64,000 nucleotides of DNA, from the NCBI GenBank assembly GCA_963971535.1, contig OZ020591.1:11656588-11720587 (forward strand). The letters are read 5' to 3'. Position 1 is the stretch's first letter. Every line of letters starts with the position of its first letter. A program made the translations under genes and the position numbers. The notes beneath the pieces were generated by a model. That model saw only the letters and a list, made by a program, of their open reading frames with translations. It made no database searches and was not told the origin of the DNA. Below are positions 9,473 to 20,548 of this stretch, one piece after another. The stretch comes from Notolepis coatsorum (lineage: Eukaryota; Chordata; Actinopteri; Aulopiformes; Paralepididae).

Positions 9473-10240
9473 CGGAGCGAGGACGGAGATGGATGAGGAG
9501 GCCAGAGATGGAGAGGAGGCGGGAGGAGGCGAACGGATGAGTACACGCACAAGAGATTGAAAAAACTATTCAAATAGAGACAAAGTATAGAAACTGAAAT
9601 AACATATGCATAAACACACATTCCCAGGTAGAGGCGGATATAGAAATGAACGTAACGTATACATGGACACATAATACACAAGCTGATGGAGGAAATAAAT
9701 GGAAATATAACTAGGTTTGATAGGCGAGACACAGAACATACTGAAACAGATACATAGACACACGCTGTGAGTAACACAGATGGGAGGGATTAAGGGGATA
9801 AATAGACATCACATAGAAAATAGAGGAGAGGAAAAGAAAGTAAAAAGGGGTACACAGGAGACACCGCACACGGATATGGGAGGAAGGAGGGACAATGAAA
9901 CATATGAGTCACATTGAGAGGGACCAAGAAAAGAGGGTCTTTGATAAAAAAGAAGGACAGAGCGCTTTTGACCAGGAGCTCGAAAGCAAAAAAAAAACAG
10001 TAAGAAAGCTGGACAAATATGACGAGCGATTGGGGATAAGGGTTTCAAACCCCCAAGCCGTCAGGAGGGGGCCCCTCGCTAGGAGGGCAATTACCCCTCA
10101 CCCACCAGCAGGGAACAGGGGGGGACACAGGGACCCCCCGAATGCCTTGGGAGCACTTTATGTAAAGTTTATGTTTTTTATTTATGTTAATCATTATATG
10201 TATTCGGTGAAGAGAGCGGAGGCTCCAACCGGAGGGGGGA

Positions 10241-13200
10241 ATGAGTGTGACATGGGGGGGACTGACAGACGAAAGAAGAAGAAAGATGACAAGGGTTAAA
10301 GGGATAAAAATGATGTCGTTAAACGTTAATGGAATGAATAATGCGATAAAGAGGGGCAAAGTGATGTTGAAATGTAAGAAAAGTGAGATGGAAGTGATTT
10401 TTCTGCAGGAGACACATTTGGTAGCACAGGAGCATGAGAAACTGAAGAGATTTGGATATGAAAATGCATACTATAGTTCCTTTAAACAAAACCTGAGGAG
10501 AGGAGTAATCACGTTAATCAAAAACAGTCAAATTTGAATTGATCAAGGAAGTAAGAGACAAGGAGGGAACGAGCACCCATCAGTAGATATATGAATATTC
10601 AGATGACGGAAATGGGAATTACAGACGTTTGGAGGGGGATGCACGCCATGGACAGGGAATACACACATTACTCACACCCACACGTGACATATGCGAGAAT
10701 AGACTACTTTTTGATGACGACGGGGGACAGTTACAGGGCACGGGAGAGCAGTATAGGAGTGGCGGACATATCAGATCACAGTGCCATATATCTGACAGTA
10801 GATCTAGAAGGGAGACGGAGGAACACGATTTGGAGACTAAATGTAGGAATATTAAATAACAAGGGGGTGGTGAGTCAGATCAAGGAGGAGATAGCCAGAT
10901 ATAAGGAAGAAAATGACAACGGGGCGGTAGACCCGAACATTCTATGGGACACACTGAAGGTGGTGATAAGGGGGAAATTGATGGAAAAAACAGCAATGCT
11001 GAAGAAGGCCAGAACGGAGACATATCACAATCTGATAGGGAAGCTGAAGAAGCTAGAGGGGAGACACCAGATATCAAAAGAACAGGAAACGCTCGGAGAA
11101 ATCAAAGAAGTAAAGGCCAGGATAAATAGGGAATTATTGACGGAAATAGAAAAGAAAGCGAGGTTCATGAAACAAACGTACTATGAAGGGGGACCAAAAG
11201 CGACCAGACTGTTGGCTAGGAGAATTAGGACGCAACAGAAGTTGAACACGATACACACAATAAGGGATACAAAGACTAATGAAATATTGAGGGACCCAGC
11301 TGAAATAGAGAGGACATTTAGAGAATACTATGAGAAATTATACGCACAGCCAAAAGCAGCGGGAGAAGAGGAAATAGAAACATATCTGGAGAAGCTAGAG
11401 TTACCATCGATAGGGAAAGAGCAGAATGAAGAATTAAATAAAATAATTACGGAACAAGAACTGGAAGAGGCAATTAGTAGAGCTAAAAACAACAAGTCTC
11501 CGGGGAGCGACGGATTCCCATCGGAATTCTACAAGACATTTAGAACTGAATTAGCACCCATGTTAGGGGCGGCGTTCAGACACACGATGGAAGAGGGAAA
11601 AATGCCCCCCTCGTGGAAGGAAGCCATAATCACCACGATACCGAAGGAAGGGAAGGATAGGGAATTATGTAGTAGTTTCAGACCTGTGTCCATACTTAAC
11701 GTGGATTACAAGATGTATACATCGATAATATCAAAAAGATTTGAGACGTTTATGCCAGACATTATAGATGAAGATCAAACTGGATTTATTAAAGGGAGAC
11801 AGACACAGGACAACGTGAGAAAGACATTACACATAGTAGAGGAGATACAAAAACAAGGGGGTAGCGCGGTACTGATTAGCCTAGATGCAGAAAAAGCGTT
11901 CGACAGTGTGAGCTGGACATTTTTATATAAAACATTGATGAGGTTCGGACTGAACGGGAGGGCGATGAAGATGATCAAGGCGCTATATCAAGAACCGACA
12001 GCGAGGGTTAAGGTGAATGGCAGCTTGACGGATAGAATCAGATTAGAGAGGGCTACCAGACAGGGATGTTGTCTCTCACCGACGCTCTTCGCCGTTTTCA
12101 TAGAACCACTGGCACAACTGATCAGACAGACCGAGGACATCAAGGGAGTAAGGATAAAGGGAACGGAATATAAACTAGGCCTATTTGCAGACGATGTGAT
12201 AGTATACATGAGGCAACCAGACAAGAGCTTCCCGGCACTGATGGATCTACTGAAGGAATATGGCCACTACTCAGGATACAAACTAAACGTGACAAAGACA
12301 CAGACCTTAGCATGGAACTATACCCCAACGACGGAAATTAGAGAACAGTACGGGATAAGATGAGACATGGACAAGATTAAATACTTAGGGGTGAACATCA
12401 CGAGAGGGGTGGAGAAACTGTTTGAGGCGAATTATACACAGATAAATCAGAACATCAAGAGAGACTTAGAGAGATGGACAGTAATGCCCTTGGACTTCAA
12501 TTCAAGAATAGAGGTAATTAAAATGAACATACTATCAAGGTTACTGTACCTATTCCAGTCACTACCGATACAAATACCACAGAATCAATTCAGGGAGTGG
12601 GACAGACTGATATCGAGGTTCATATGGGCGGGGAGAAGACCACGGGTCAGATATAAAACACTACAACTACCAAAGGAAGAGGGAGGGATGGCAGTACCCA
12701 GCCTACAAGATTATTACTATGCAGCACAACTGAGAGCAGTGACGTGCTGGTGTAACGACAGATATGAGGCAAGATGGAAAGACATTGAAAAAGAAGGGGA
12801 GGGATACAAGGTTCAAGCTCTGGTGGGAGATAGGGAACTATTTAAAGAGAAAGAGGGAATATTAGATCCAATCACCAAATACACCTTGAACATATGGAAC
12901 AGAGTAGTAAAAACACACAAATTGGAGAAGCAGTCAGGGGTCCTGAGATGGGTAGCACATGACAAGAGATTCAAACCAGGGAGGTTAGACCATGGATTCA
13001 GAAGGTGGGAGAGGGGGGGGGGCAACAGCAATATGCAAAATGATAGAGAAGGGGGAAATGCAAACACTACAAAAATTAAAGGAGAAATTTGGACTAGAAA
13101 ACAAGGACCACTTCAGATATCTACAGATTAGAGACTACTATAATAGAGAAATAAGAGGGGACAAGGAAGAAGAACAGAATGGAATAATTAGGATGATAGT

Positions 13201-13909
13201 AAGGGCATACGAAGGAGGGAAAGGAAGGGTAATATCAGCACTGTACCGGGCTATAATGACCAGCAAGGGACACACAACCGATTATATAAGGGAGAAATGG
13301 GAGAGAGAACTAGAGATAGGAATAACAGGGAAGGAATGGGGGAACATATGCGAGGTACAACATTCAACAACAGGATCGAGAATATGGAAAGAATTTGGAT
13401 GGAAAAACATAATCAGATTCTTTATAACCCCAGAGCTGAAGGGAAAATATGCACCAACACAAAGAGCATGCTGGAGGATGTGTGGGAAGGAGGGGGCAAA
13501 TCACACGCACATATTCTGGGGATGTCAGAAGCTGAAGGGGTATTGGGAGGAGATAGGGGAAGCAATGATCAGAATATTAGGATACGGGCTACCACAAACA
13601 GGACTGGTGCTTTACTTAGGAGACCTGACACACGAGGGAATACAAGGGGGGGACAAATATTTAATAAAGATAATGTTGATAGCGGCCAGAAAAGCAATAA
13701 CGAGACTGTGGTACAAGGAAGACCCACCGACAATAGTACAATGGGTAGGAATAGTGGAAGAAATACAGGATATGGAAAGGATAACACACATGCTGAGGTT
13801 ACAGGAAGAGAAATTTGGGGAAAGATGGGGAAAGTGGGAGGATTATAAAGGGAACGAGAACGACATCACAGAGGAAGAACCAAATGCAACACAAGAGGGC
13901 GAAGGGTAA
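10241..13909 (+). pseudogene. LINE ORF2 (endonuclease-RT), multiply broken
   Basis: In the family this encodes an APE-like nickase plus reverse transcriptase that performs target-primed reverse transcription. The endonuclease start is clear near 10310 (SLNVNGMNN, then FLQETH). A frameshift near 10530 and a deletion of the central endonuclease near 10566-10580 follow; the end resumes with RIDYF and SDHSAI. The RT block (about 11480-12220) has KSPGSDGFPSEFYK, FRPVSILN, LDAEKAFD and FADD, so the catalytic Asp residues are retained. An in-frame TGA at 12361 and a frameshift in a G run near 13015 break the rest. A C-terminal CWRMC...H...C motif lies near 13470-13526. Confidence 0.92.
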
Positions 13910-14133
13910 AGGAGGAAAGAAGTTCAAGGAGGGTCTCTGAACCCATGTCACACACCTGTGCTTTAGTTAGTATTTTCTATCTTTTTGGGGGTATTACAAT
14001 TGCTTTATGTTTTTATACTCTATTATTTATGTCTGTTTAACGATGTGATATGAATATTCAGGGATGATGTGGTTTGTGTATGGGTGAAACAAAAGGCAAA
14101 GTGAAAGTTAATAAAAAAAAAAAAAAAAAAAAA
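13910..14133 (+). other. LINE 3' UTR 1 and first poly(A)
   Basis: The sequence just before and after the ORF2 stop includes GTTCAAGGAGGGTCTCTGAA. It ends in a 21-base A run (14113-14133) preceded by GTTAATAAAA, a likely polyadenylation region. It is paralogous to 14134-14459. Confidence 0.75.
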
Positions 14134-14459
14134 GGACGAAGGATAAGGGAAGAAAGAAGCTCAAGGAGGGTCTCTGGACCCAGATCACACATACAAGCCT
14201 TAGTCAGTATTTATCATCTTTGAGTAGGAATTACTTGTTTATGCCTGTTTAAGGGAGATACACAATCAGCCTTTGTATTAAGTACCTGGAAAACAACTGT
14301 AGGGGAACCAGACAACTAACCATGATACCCATGTAAATATTTATGTGCACTGTTTTTTCTTTTTGTTTTTATTGTGATGTTAGTTTCTGTTTTTTTTTTT
14401 TTTATATGTAAGTGCTGTTTGTCTAAAACTGTCAATAAAAATGTAAGTTTAAAAAAAAA
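14134..14459 (+). other. Second, related LINE 3' UTR and poly(A)
   Basis: Starts GGACGAAGGATAAGGG and continues GCTCAAGGAGGGTCTCTGGA, matching the end of ORF2 and the start of the first 3' UTR with many substitutions. It has a canonical AATAAA at 14434-14439 and an A-rich end. Because the 17-bp target duplication lies after this segment and none is evident between the tails, it appears to have been inserted together with the upstream LINE. Confidence 0.75.
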
Positions 14460-14476
14460 ATAAAAAGTTGTTATAG
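14460..14476 (+). repeat. LINE target-site duplication, right
   Basis: An exact 17-base copy of 8271-8287. Confidence 0.85.
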
Positions 14477-14520
14477 AAATAAAAAATGTGTGCTCCATTA
14501 TCTAAAAGATAATTATTTAT

Positions 14521-14822
14521 GTGCCCAGCTCTGGGATTTTGCCCCTGCACCTCGAAACCAGACACTACCGGGGGGTCACAGAAGAAGAGCGGCTCTGTAT
14601 TTACTGTAATATTGATATTGAGAATGAGTTTCATTTGATGTTTTATTGTCCATTATATTGTGAGTTGCGTCAAAAGTCATTTGACAGGTGTAAAAAATCT
14701 TGAGTTAATGTGGTTGAGTGATGCAGAAAGACTCAAATGGATTTTTGATCACCGGGTATTTGCACTTGCAGACTATTTAGAGAAATCTTGGGATAAACGT
14801 ACGAAAAGAACATATATGTGAT
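14521..14822 (+). pseudogene. C-terminal fragment of another LINE ORF2
   Basis: Residues LPLHLETRHY, then EERLCIYC, then EFHLMFYCPLYCELR form the CxxC...H...C finger found at the C-terminus of several LINE reverse transcriptases. After a one-base frameshift near 14697 the frame continues with DAERLKWIF and FALADYLEKSW, the usual downstream helix, and ends TYM-stop near 14822. It is a short remnant, distinct from the L1-type element next to it. The clade cannot be fixed from this fragment. Confidence 0.65.
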
Positions 14823-14967
14823 ATATTTATTTTGGCCTCTGAATGGTGTGCATGGTGTAGCTTACAAACCTTGGAAAGTGAATGCTATATTCAATTATTG
14901 TTTTTTTTCGGTGTCCCGTAACGTAAGGGATGGGTCGTCGGACATGACACGAAAATAACATTTCATT

Positions 14968-15029
14968 CATACAGTATTATCAGTGAATAACGTTCCGACA
15001 TTAATCTATACATTATTATCAGTGAATAA
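14968..15029 (+). repeat. Left margin of the 41-bp satellite
   Basis: About one and a half diverged monomers (CAGTGAATAACGTTCCGACA and following), ending with TCAGTGAATAA, which is duplicated at 15501-15511 on the far side of a SINE. This shows the satellite existed before the SINE inserted. Confidence 0.88.
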
Positions 15030-15500
15030 TCTTTTTCTTGTATCCACTTTTTCTCCTTATTTTTCTATTTTTCCCCCATCCCAATTTCGTATTGCCAATT
15101 CTCCCCTCCCCTGTCTTGAACGTTGCTAGACTATGCCCCCCACTGGTCGGTTGTAGTGAGGACAGAAGCCTTGCATCACGCGTCCCCTCCGGTACACGAG
15201 GAGGCAGCCTGTTGCATCTTTTCACCAGACAGCGCGGACTCTCAGTGGCGAGGAGTAACGCGTGGGAGGCTCACGCTGCCCCCGATACTTCCTGTCTCTG
15301 CTGTGCAGGCGTCACCCAACCGACCTGTAGGAGTCGCTGTCCACAACGTCCAATCCCCACCTATCAACTTCCACCCGCTACCTGCCAAATGAGATAGTAT
15401 GACGACTGGCCCAAGCCGGAGGCAACGCTGACTTGGGGAGTAGAGACTGGAGTCTCTTGCGTTGGTGACGAGCGCAATCTCCGCTACGCCACCCAGCCGC
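15030..15500 (-). mobile_element. tRNA-derived SINE (family B), copy 1
   Basis: Read on the minus strand, it begins GCGGCTGGGTGGCGTAGCGG, with A box TGGCGTAGCGG, and continues through a body shared with 63467-63943 to a pyrimidine-rich end (on the plus strand CTTTTTCTTGTATCCAC). It is flanked by an exact 11-bp duplication of satellite sequence (15019-15029, 15501-15511). Open frames in it are by-products. The B box is decayed compared with copy 2. Confidence 0.85.
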
Positions 15501-18500
15501 TCAGTGAATAACCTTCAGACACTAATCTAGATACAGTATTATCAGTGAATAACCTTCAGACACTAATCTAGATACAGTATTATCAGTGAATAACCTTCAG
15601 ACACTAATCTAGATACAGTATTATCAGTGAATAACCTTCAGACACTAATCTAGATACAGTATTATCAGTGAATAACCTTCAGACACTAATCTAGACACTG
15701 TATTATCAGTTAATAACCTTCAGACACTAATCTAGATACAGTATCATCAGTGAATAACCTTCAGACACTAATCTAGATACAGTATTATCAGTGAATAACC
15801 TTCAGACACTAATCTAGATACAGTATTATCAGTGAATAACCTTCAGACACTAATCTAGATACAGTATTATCAGTGAATAACCTTCAGACACTAATCTAGA
15901 TACAGTATTATCAGTGAATAACCTTCAGACACTAATCTAGATACAGTATTATCAGTGAATAACCTTCAGACACTAATCTAGATACAGTATTATCAGTGAA
16001 TAACCTTCAGACACTAATCTAGATACAGTATTATCAGTGAATAACCTTCAGACACTAATCTAGATACAGTATCATCAATGAATAACCTTCAGACACTAAT
16101 CTAGATACAGTATTATCAGTGAATAACCTTCAGACACTAATCTAGATGCAGTATTATCAGTGAATAACTTTCCGACACTAATCTAGATACAGTATTATCA
16201 GTGAATAACCTTCAGACACTAATCTAGATACAGTATTATCAGTGAATAACCTTCAGACACTAATCTAGATACAGTATCATCAATGAATAACCTTCAGACA
16301 CTAATCTAGATACAGTATTATCAGTGAATAACCTTCAGACACTAATCTAGATGCAGTATTATCAGTGAATAACTTTCCGACACTAATCTAGATACAGTAT
16401 TATCAGTGAATAACCTTCAGACACTAATCTAGATACAGTATTATCAGTGAATAACTTTCAGACACTAATCTAGATACAGTATTATCAGTGAATAACCTTC
16501 AGACACTAATCTAGATGCAGTATTATCAGTGAATAACCTTCAGACACTAATCTAGATGCAGTATTATCAGTGAATAACTTTCCGACACTAATCTAGATGC
16601 AGTATTATCAGTTAATAACCTTCAGACACTAATCTAGATACAGTATTATCAGTGAATAACCTTCAGACACTAATCTAGATACAGTATTATCAGTGAATAA
16701 CCTTCAGACACTAATCTAGATGCAGTATTATCAGTGAATAACTTTCCGACACTAATCTAGATGCAGTATTATCAGTGAATAACCTTCAGACACTAATCTA
16801 GGTACAGTATTATCAGTGAATAACCTTCAGACACTAATCTAGATACAGTATTATCAGTTAATAACCTTCAGACACTAATCTAGATACAGTATTATCAGTG
16901 AATAACCTTCAGACACTAATCTAGATACAGTATTATCAGTGAATAACCTTCAGACACTAATCTAGATACAGTATTATCAGTTAATAACCTGACACTAATC
17001 TAGACACTGTATTATCAGTGAATAACCTTCAGACACTAATCTAGACACTGTATTATCAGTTAATAACCTTCAGACACTAATCTAGATACAGTATTATCAG
17101 TGAATAACCTTCAGACACTAATCTAGATACAGTATTATCAGTTAATAACCTGACACTAATCTAGATACAGTATTATCAGTGAATAACCTTCAGACACTAA
17201 TCTAGATACAGTATTATCAGTTAATAACCTGACACTAATCTAGATACAGTATTATCAGTTAATAACCTTCTGACACTAATCTAGATACAGTATTATCAGT
17301 TAATAACCTGACACTAATCTAGATACAGTATTATCAGTGAATAACCTTCAGACACTAATCTAGACACTGTATTATCAGTTAATAACCTTCAGACACTAAT
17401 CTAGATACAGTATTATCAGTGAATAACCTTCAGACACTAATCTAGATACAGTATCATCAGTGAATAACCTTCAGACACTAATCTAGATACAGTATTATCA
17501 GTTAATAACCTTCTGACACTAATCTAGATACAGTATCATCAGTAAATAACCTTCTGACACTAATCTAGATACAGTATTATCAGTGAATAACCTTCAGACA
17601 CTAATCTAGATACAGTATTATCAGTGAATAACCTTCAGACACTAATCTAGATACAGTATTATCAGTGAATAACCTTCAGACACTAATCTAGACACTATTA
17701 TCAGTGAATAACCTTCAGACACTAATCTAGACACTGTATTATCAGTGAATAACCTTCAGACACTAATCTAGATACAGTATTATCAGTGAATAACCTTCAG
17801 ACACTAATCTAGATACAGTATTATCAGTGAATAACCTTCAGACACTAATCTAGATACAGTATTATCAGTTAATAACCTTCAGACACTAATCTAGATACAG
17901 TATTATCAGTTAATAACCTTCAGACACTAATCTAGATACAGTATTATCAGTTAATAACCTTCAGACACTAATCTAGATACAGTATTATCAGTGAATAACC
18001 TTCAGACACTAATCTAGATACAGTATCATCAGTGAATAACCTTCAGACACTAATCTAGATACAGTATTATCAGTTAATAACCTTCAGACACTAATCTAGA
18101 TACAGTATCATCAGTTAATAACCTTCAGACACTAATCTAGATACAGTATTATCAGTGAATAACCTTCAGACACTAATCTAGATACAGTATTATCAGTGAA
18201 TAACCTTCAGACACTAATCTAGATACAGTATTATCAGTGAATAACCTTCAGACACTAATCTAGATACAGTATTATCAGTGAATAACCTTCAGACACTAAT
18301 CTAGATACAGTATTATCAGTGAATAACCTTCAGACACTAATCTAGATACAGTATTATCAGTAAATAACCTTCAGACACTAATCTAGATACAGTATTATCA
18401 GTGAATAACCTTCAGACACTAATCTAGATACAGTATTATCAGTTAATAACCTTCAGACACTAATCTAGATACAGTATTATCAGTGAATAACCTTCAGACA

Positions 18501-20082
18501 CTAATCTAGATACAGTATTATCAGTGAATAACCTTCAGACACTAATCTAGATACAGTATTATCAGTGAATAACCTTCAGACACTAATCTAGATACAGTAT
18601 CATCAGTGAATAACCTTCAGACACTAATCTAGATACAGTATTATCAGTGAATAACCTTCAGACACTAATCTAGATACAGTATTATCAGTGAATAACCTTC
18701 AGACACTAATCTAGATACAGTATTATCAGTGAATAACCTTCAGACACTAATCTAGATACAGTATTATCAGTGAATAACCTTCAGACACTAATCTAGACAC
18801 TGTATTATCAGTGAATAACCTTCAGACACTAATCTAGATACAGTATTATCAGTGAATAACCTTCAGACACTAATCTAGATACAGTATTATCAGTGAATAA
18901 CCTTCAGACACTAATCTAGATACAGTATCATCAGTGAATAACCTTCAGACACTAATCTAGACACAGTATTATCAGTTAATAACCTTCAGACACTAATCTA
19001 GATACAGTATCATCAGTTAATAACCTTCAGACACTAATCTAGATACAGTATTATCAGTGAATAACCTTCAGACACTAATCTAGACACAGTATTATCAGTG
19101 AATAACCTTCAGACACTAATCTAGACACAGTATTATCAGTTAATAACCTTCAGACACTAATCTAGATACAGTATTATCAGTGAATAACCTTCAGACACTA
19201 ATCTAGATACAGTATTATCAGTGAATAACCTTCAGACACTAATCTAGATGCAGTATCATCAGTGAATAACCTTCAGACACTAATCTGGATACAGTATTAT
19301 CAGTGAATAACCTTCAGACACTAATCTAGATACAGTATTATCAGTGAATAACCTTCAGACACTAATCTAGATACAGTATTATCAGTGAATAACCTTCAGA
19401 CACTAATCTAGATACAGCATTATCAGTGAATAACCTTCAGACACTAATCTAGATACAGTATTATCAGTGAATAACCTTCAGACACTAATCTAGATACAGT
19501 ATTATCAGTTAATAACCTTCAGACACTAATCTAGATACAGTATTATCAGTTAATAACCTTCAGACACTAATCTAGATACAGTATCATCAGTGAATAACCT
19601 TCAGACACTAATCTAGATACAGTATTATCAGTTAATAACCTTCAGACACTAATCTAGATACAGTATTATCAGTGAATAACCTTCAGACACTAATCTAGAT
19701 ACAGAATCAGTGAATAACCTTCAGACACTAATCTAGATACAGTATTATCAGTGAATAACCTTCAGACACTAATCTAGATACAGTATCATCAGTTAATAAC
19801 CTTCAGACACTAATCTAGATACAGTATTATCAGTTAATAACCTTCAGACACTAATCTAGATACAGTATCATCAGTTAATAACCTTCAGACACTAATCTAG
19901 ATACAGTATTATCAGTGAATAACCTTCAGACACTAATCTAGATACAGTATTATCAGTTAATAACCTTCAGACACTAATCTAGATACAGTATTATCAGTGA
20001 ATAACCTTCAGACACTAATCTAGATACAGTATTATCAGTTAATAACCTTCAGACACTAATCTAGATACAGTATTATCAGTTA
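15501..20082 (+). repeat. 41-bp satellite block 1
   Basis: Head-to-tail monomers of 41 bp with core TCTAGATACAGTATTATC followed by AGTGAATAACCTTCAGACAC. Common variants are AGTTAATAA for AGTGAATAA, GTATCATC for GTATTATC, GACACTG for GATACAG, AACTTTCCGAC for AACCTTCAGAC, and a 38-bp form with AACCTGACAC. The last ~0.9 kb, including an unusual short ACAGAATCAG monomer near 19703, matches the segment just before the next embedded element (31806) at an offset of 12,103. Confidence 0.97.
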
Positions 20083-20548
20083 TTATTACATGGCGTTTTC
20101 ACATTCGCCGAAATGCTTGCTTGTGATTGGTCAACAGCCCCCCGACTGCGGTCATTATTTTTCGATAATGACCGCAGATTTTTCAATAATGACCGCAGAG
20201 CGCAGCTGTTGGCAATCAAGCCCACTGACACACACTGCTGCCGGCGATGACAGGGGGCGGAGCGCCGAGCGGAGCCCGAACACAGCGGAGCCAGAATAGA
20301 GCTGCTGCCCGCGCGATAATAATAATCACTTTATTTGGGCTGACAGAGCCACAGAACAACTGCGATTTGTCAAATGAATTAGGTATATTGTTAGTAAGTT
20401 AGCCATGTAATAAGCGAGATAATGTATAGCCTACTCGGTTGACCGACACTCCGTTTAAAACACCTCGGCGCGGCGCCTCGGTATTTTAAACTCCGTGTCG
20501 GTCAATTATTTTGCGACAATGACCTCCTAGCCATACATTATCCCTTAC
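20083..20548 (+). mobile_element. Satellite-embedded foldback element, copy 1
   Basis: Replaces nothing in the satellite: CAGTTA before and ATAACC after join to a normal monomer. The 5' part has perfect 12-bp inverted ends TTATTACATGGC (20083-20094) and GCCATGTAATAA (20402-20413). Inside is a 13-bp hairpin (20146-20158 with 20165-20177) and a further ATAATGACCGCAG at 20185-20197. The 3' part (20410-20548) is a second foldback unit around a GC-rich core, with its left arm shortened (GGTTGACCGACAC). This copy has a T where copies 2-5 have C (GCCAGAATAG). No transposase; superfamily not recognised. Confidence 0.8.

Larger units (their letters stand above)
8288..14459 (+). mobile_element. L1/Tx1-type LINE, near full length, inactive
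   Basis: The insertion runs from just after the left 17-bp duplication to the end of its second A-rich tail. It comprises a short 5' UTR (8288-8383), ORF1 (8384-9472), an inter-ORF region of about 770 bp (9473-10240), a broken ORF2 (10241-13909), a 3' UTR ending in a 21-base A run (14113-14133), then a second related 3' UTR with its own A-rich end. The coiled-coil ORF1, APE-type endonuclease, reverse transcriptase and C-terminal Cys/His motif together place it in the L1 superfamily, which includes Tx1-like elements of fish and amphibians. Confidence 0.9.

Noticed and set aside
8335..9777. Long minus-strand frames opposite LINE ORF1
   Set aside because: These are shadows of the plus-strand ORF1 and its purine-rich downstream region.
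15038..15397. Open frames in the SINE at 15.0 kb and its sister at 63.5 kb
   Set aside because: Both fall within non-coding SINE sequence; their shared translations only reflect shared repeat ancestry.
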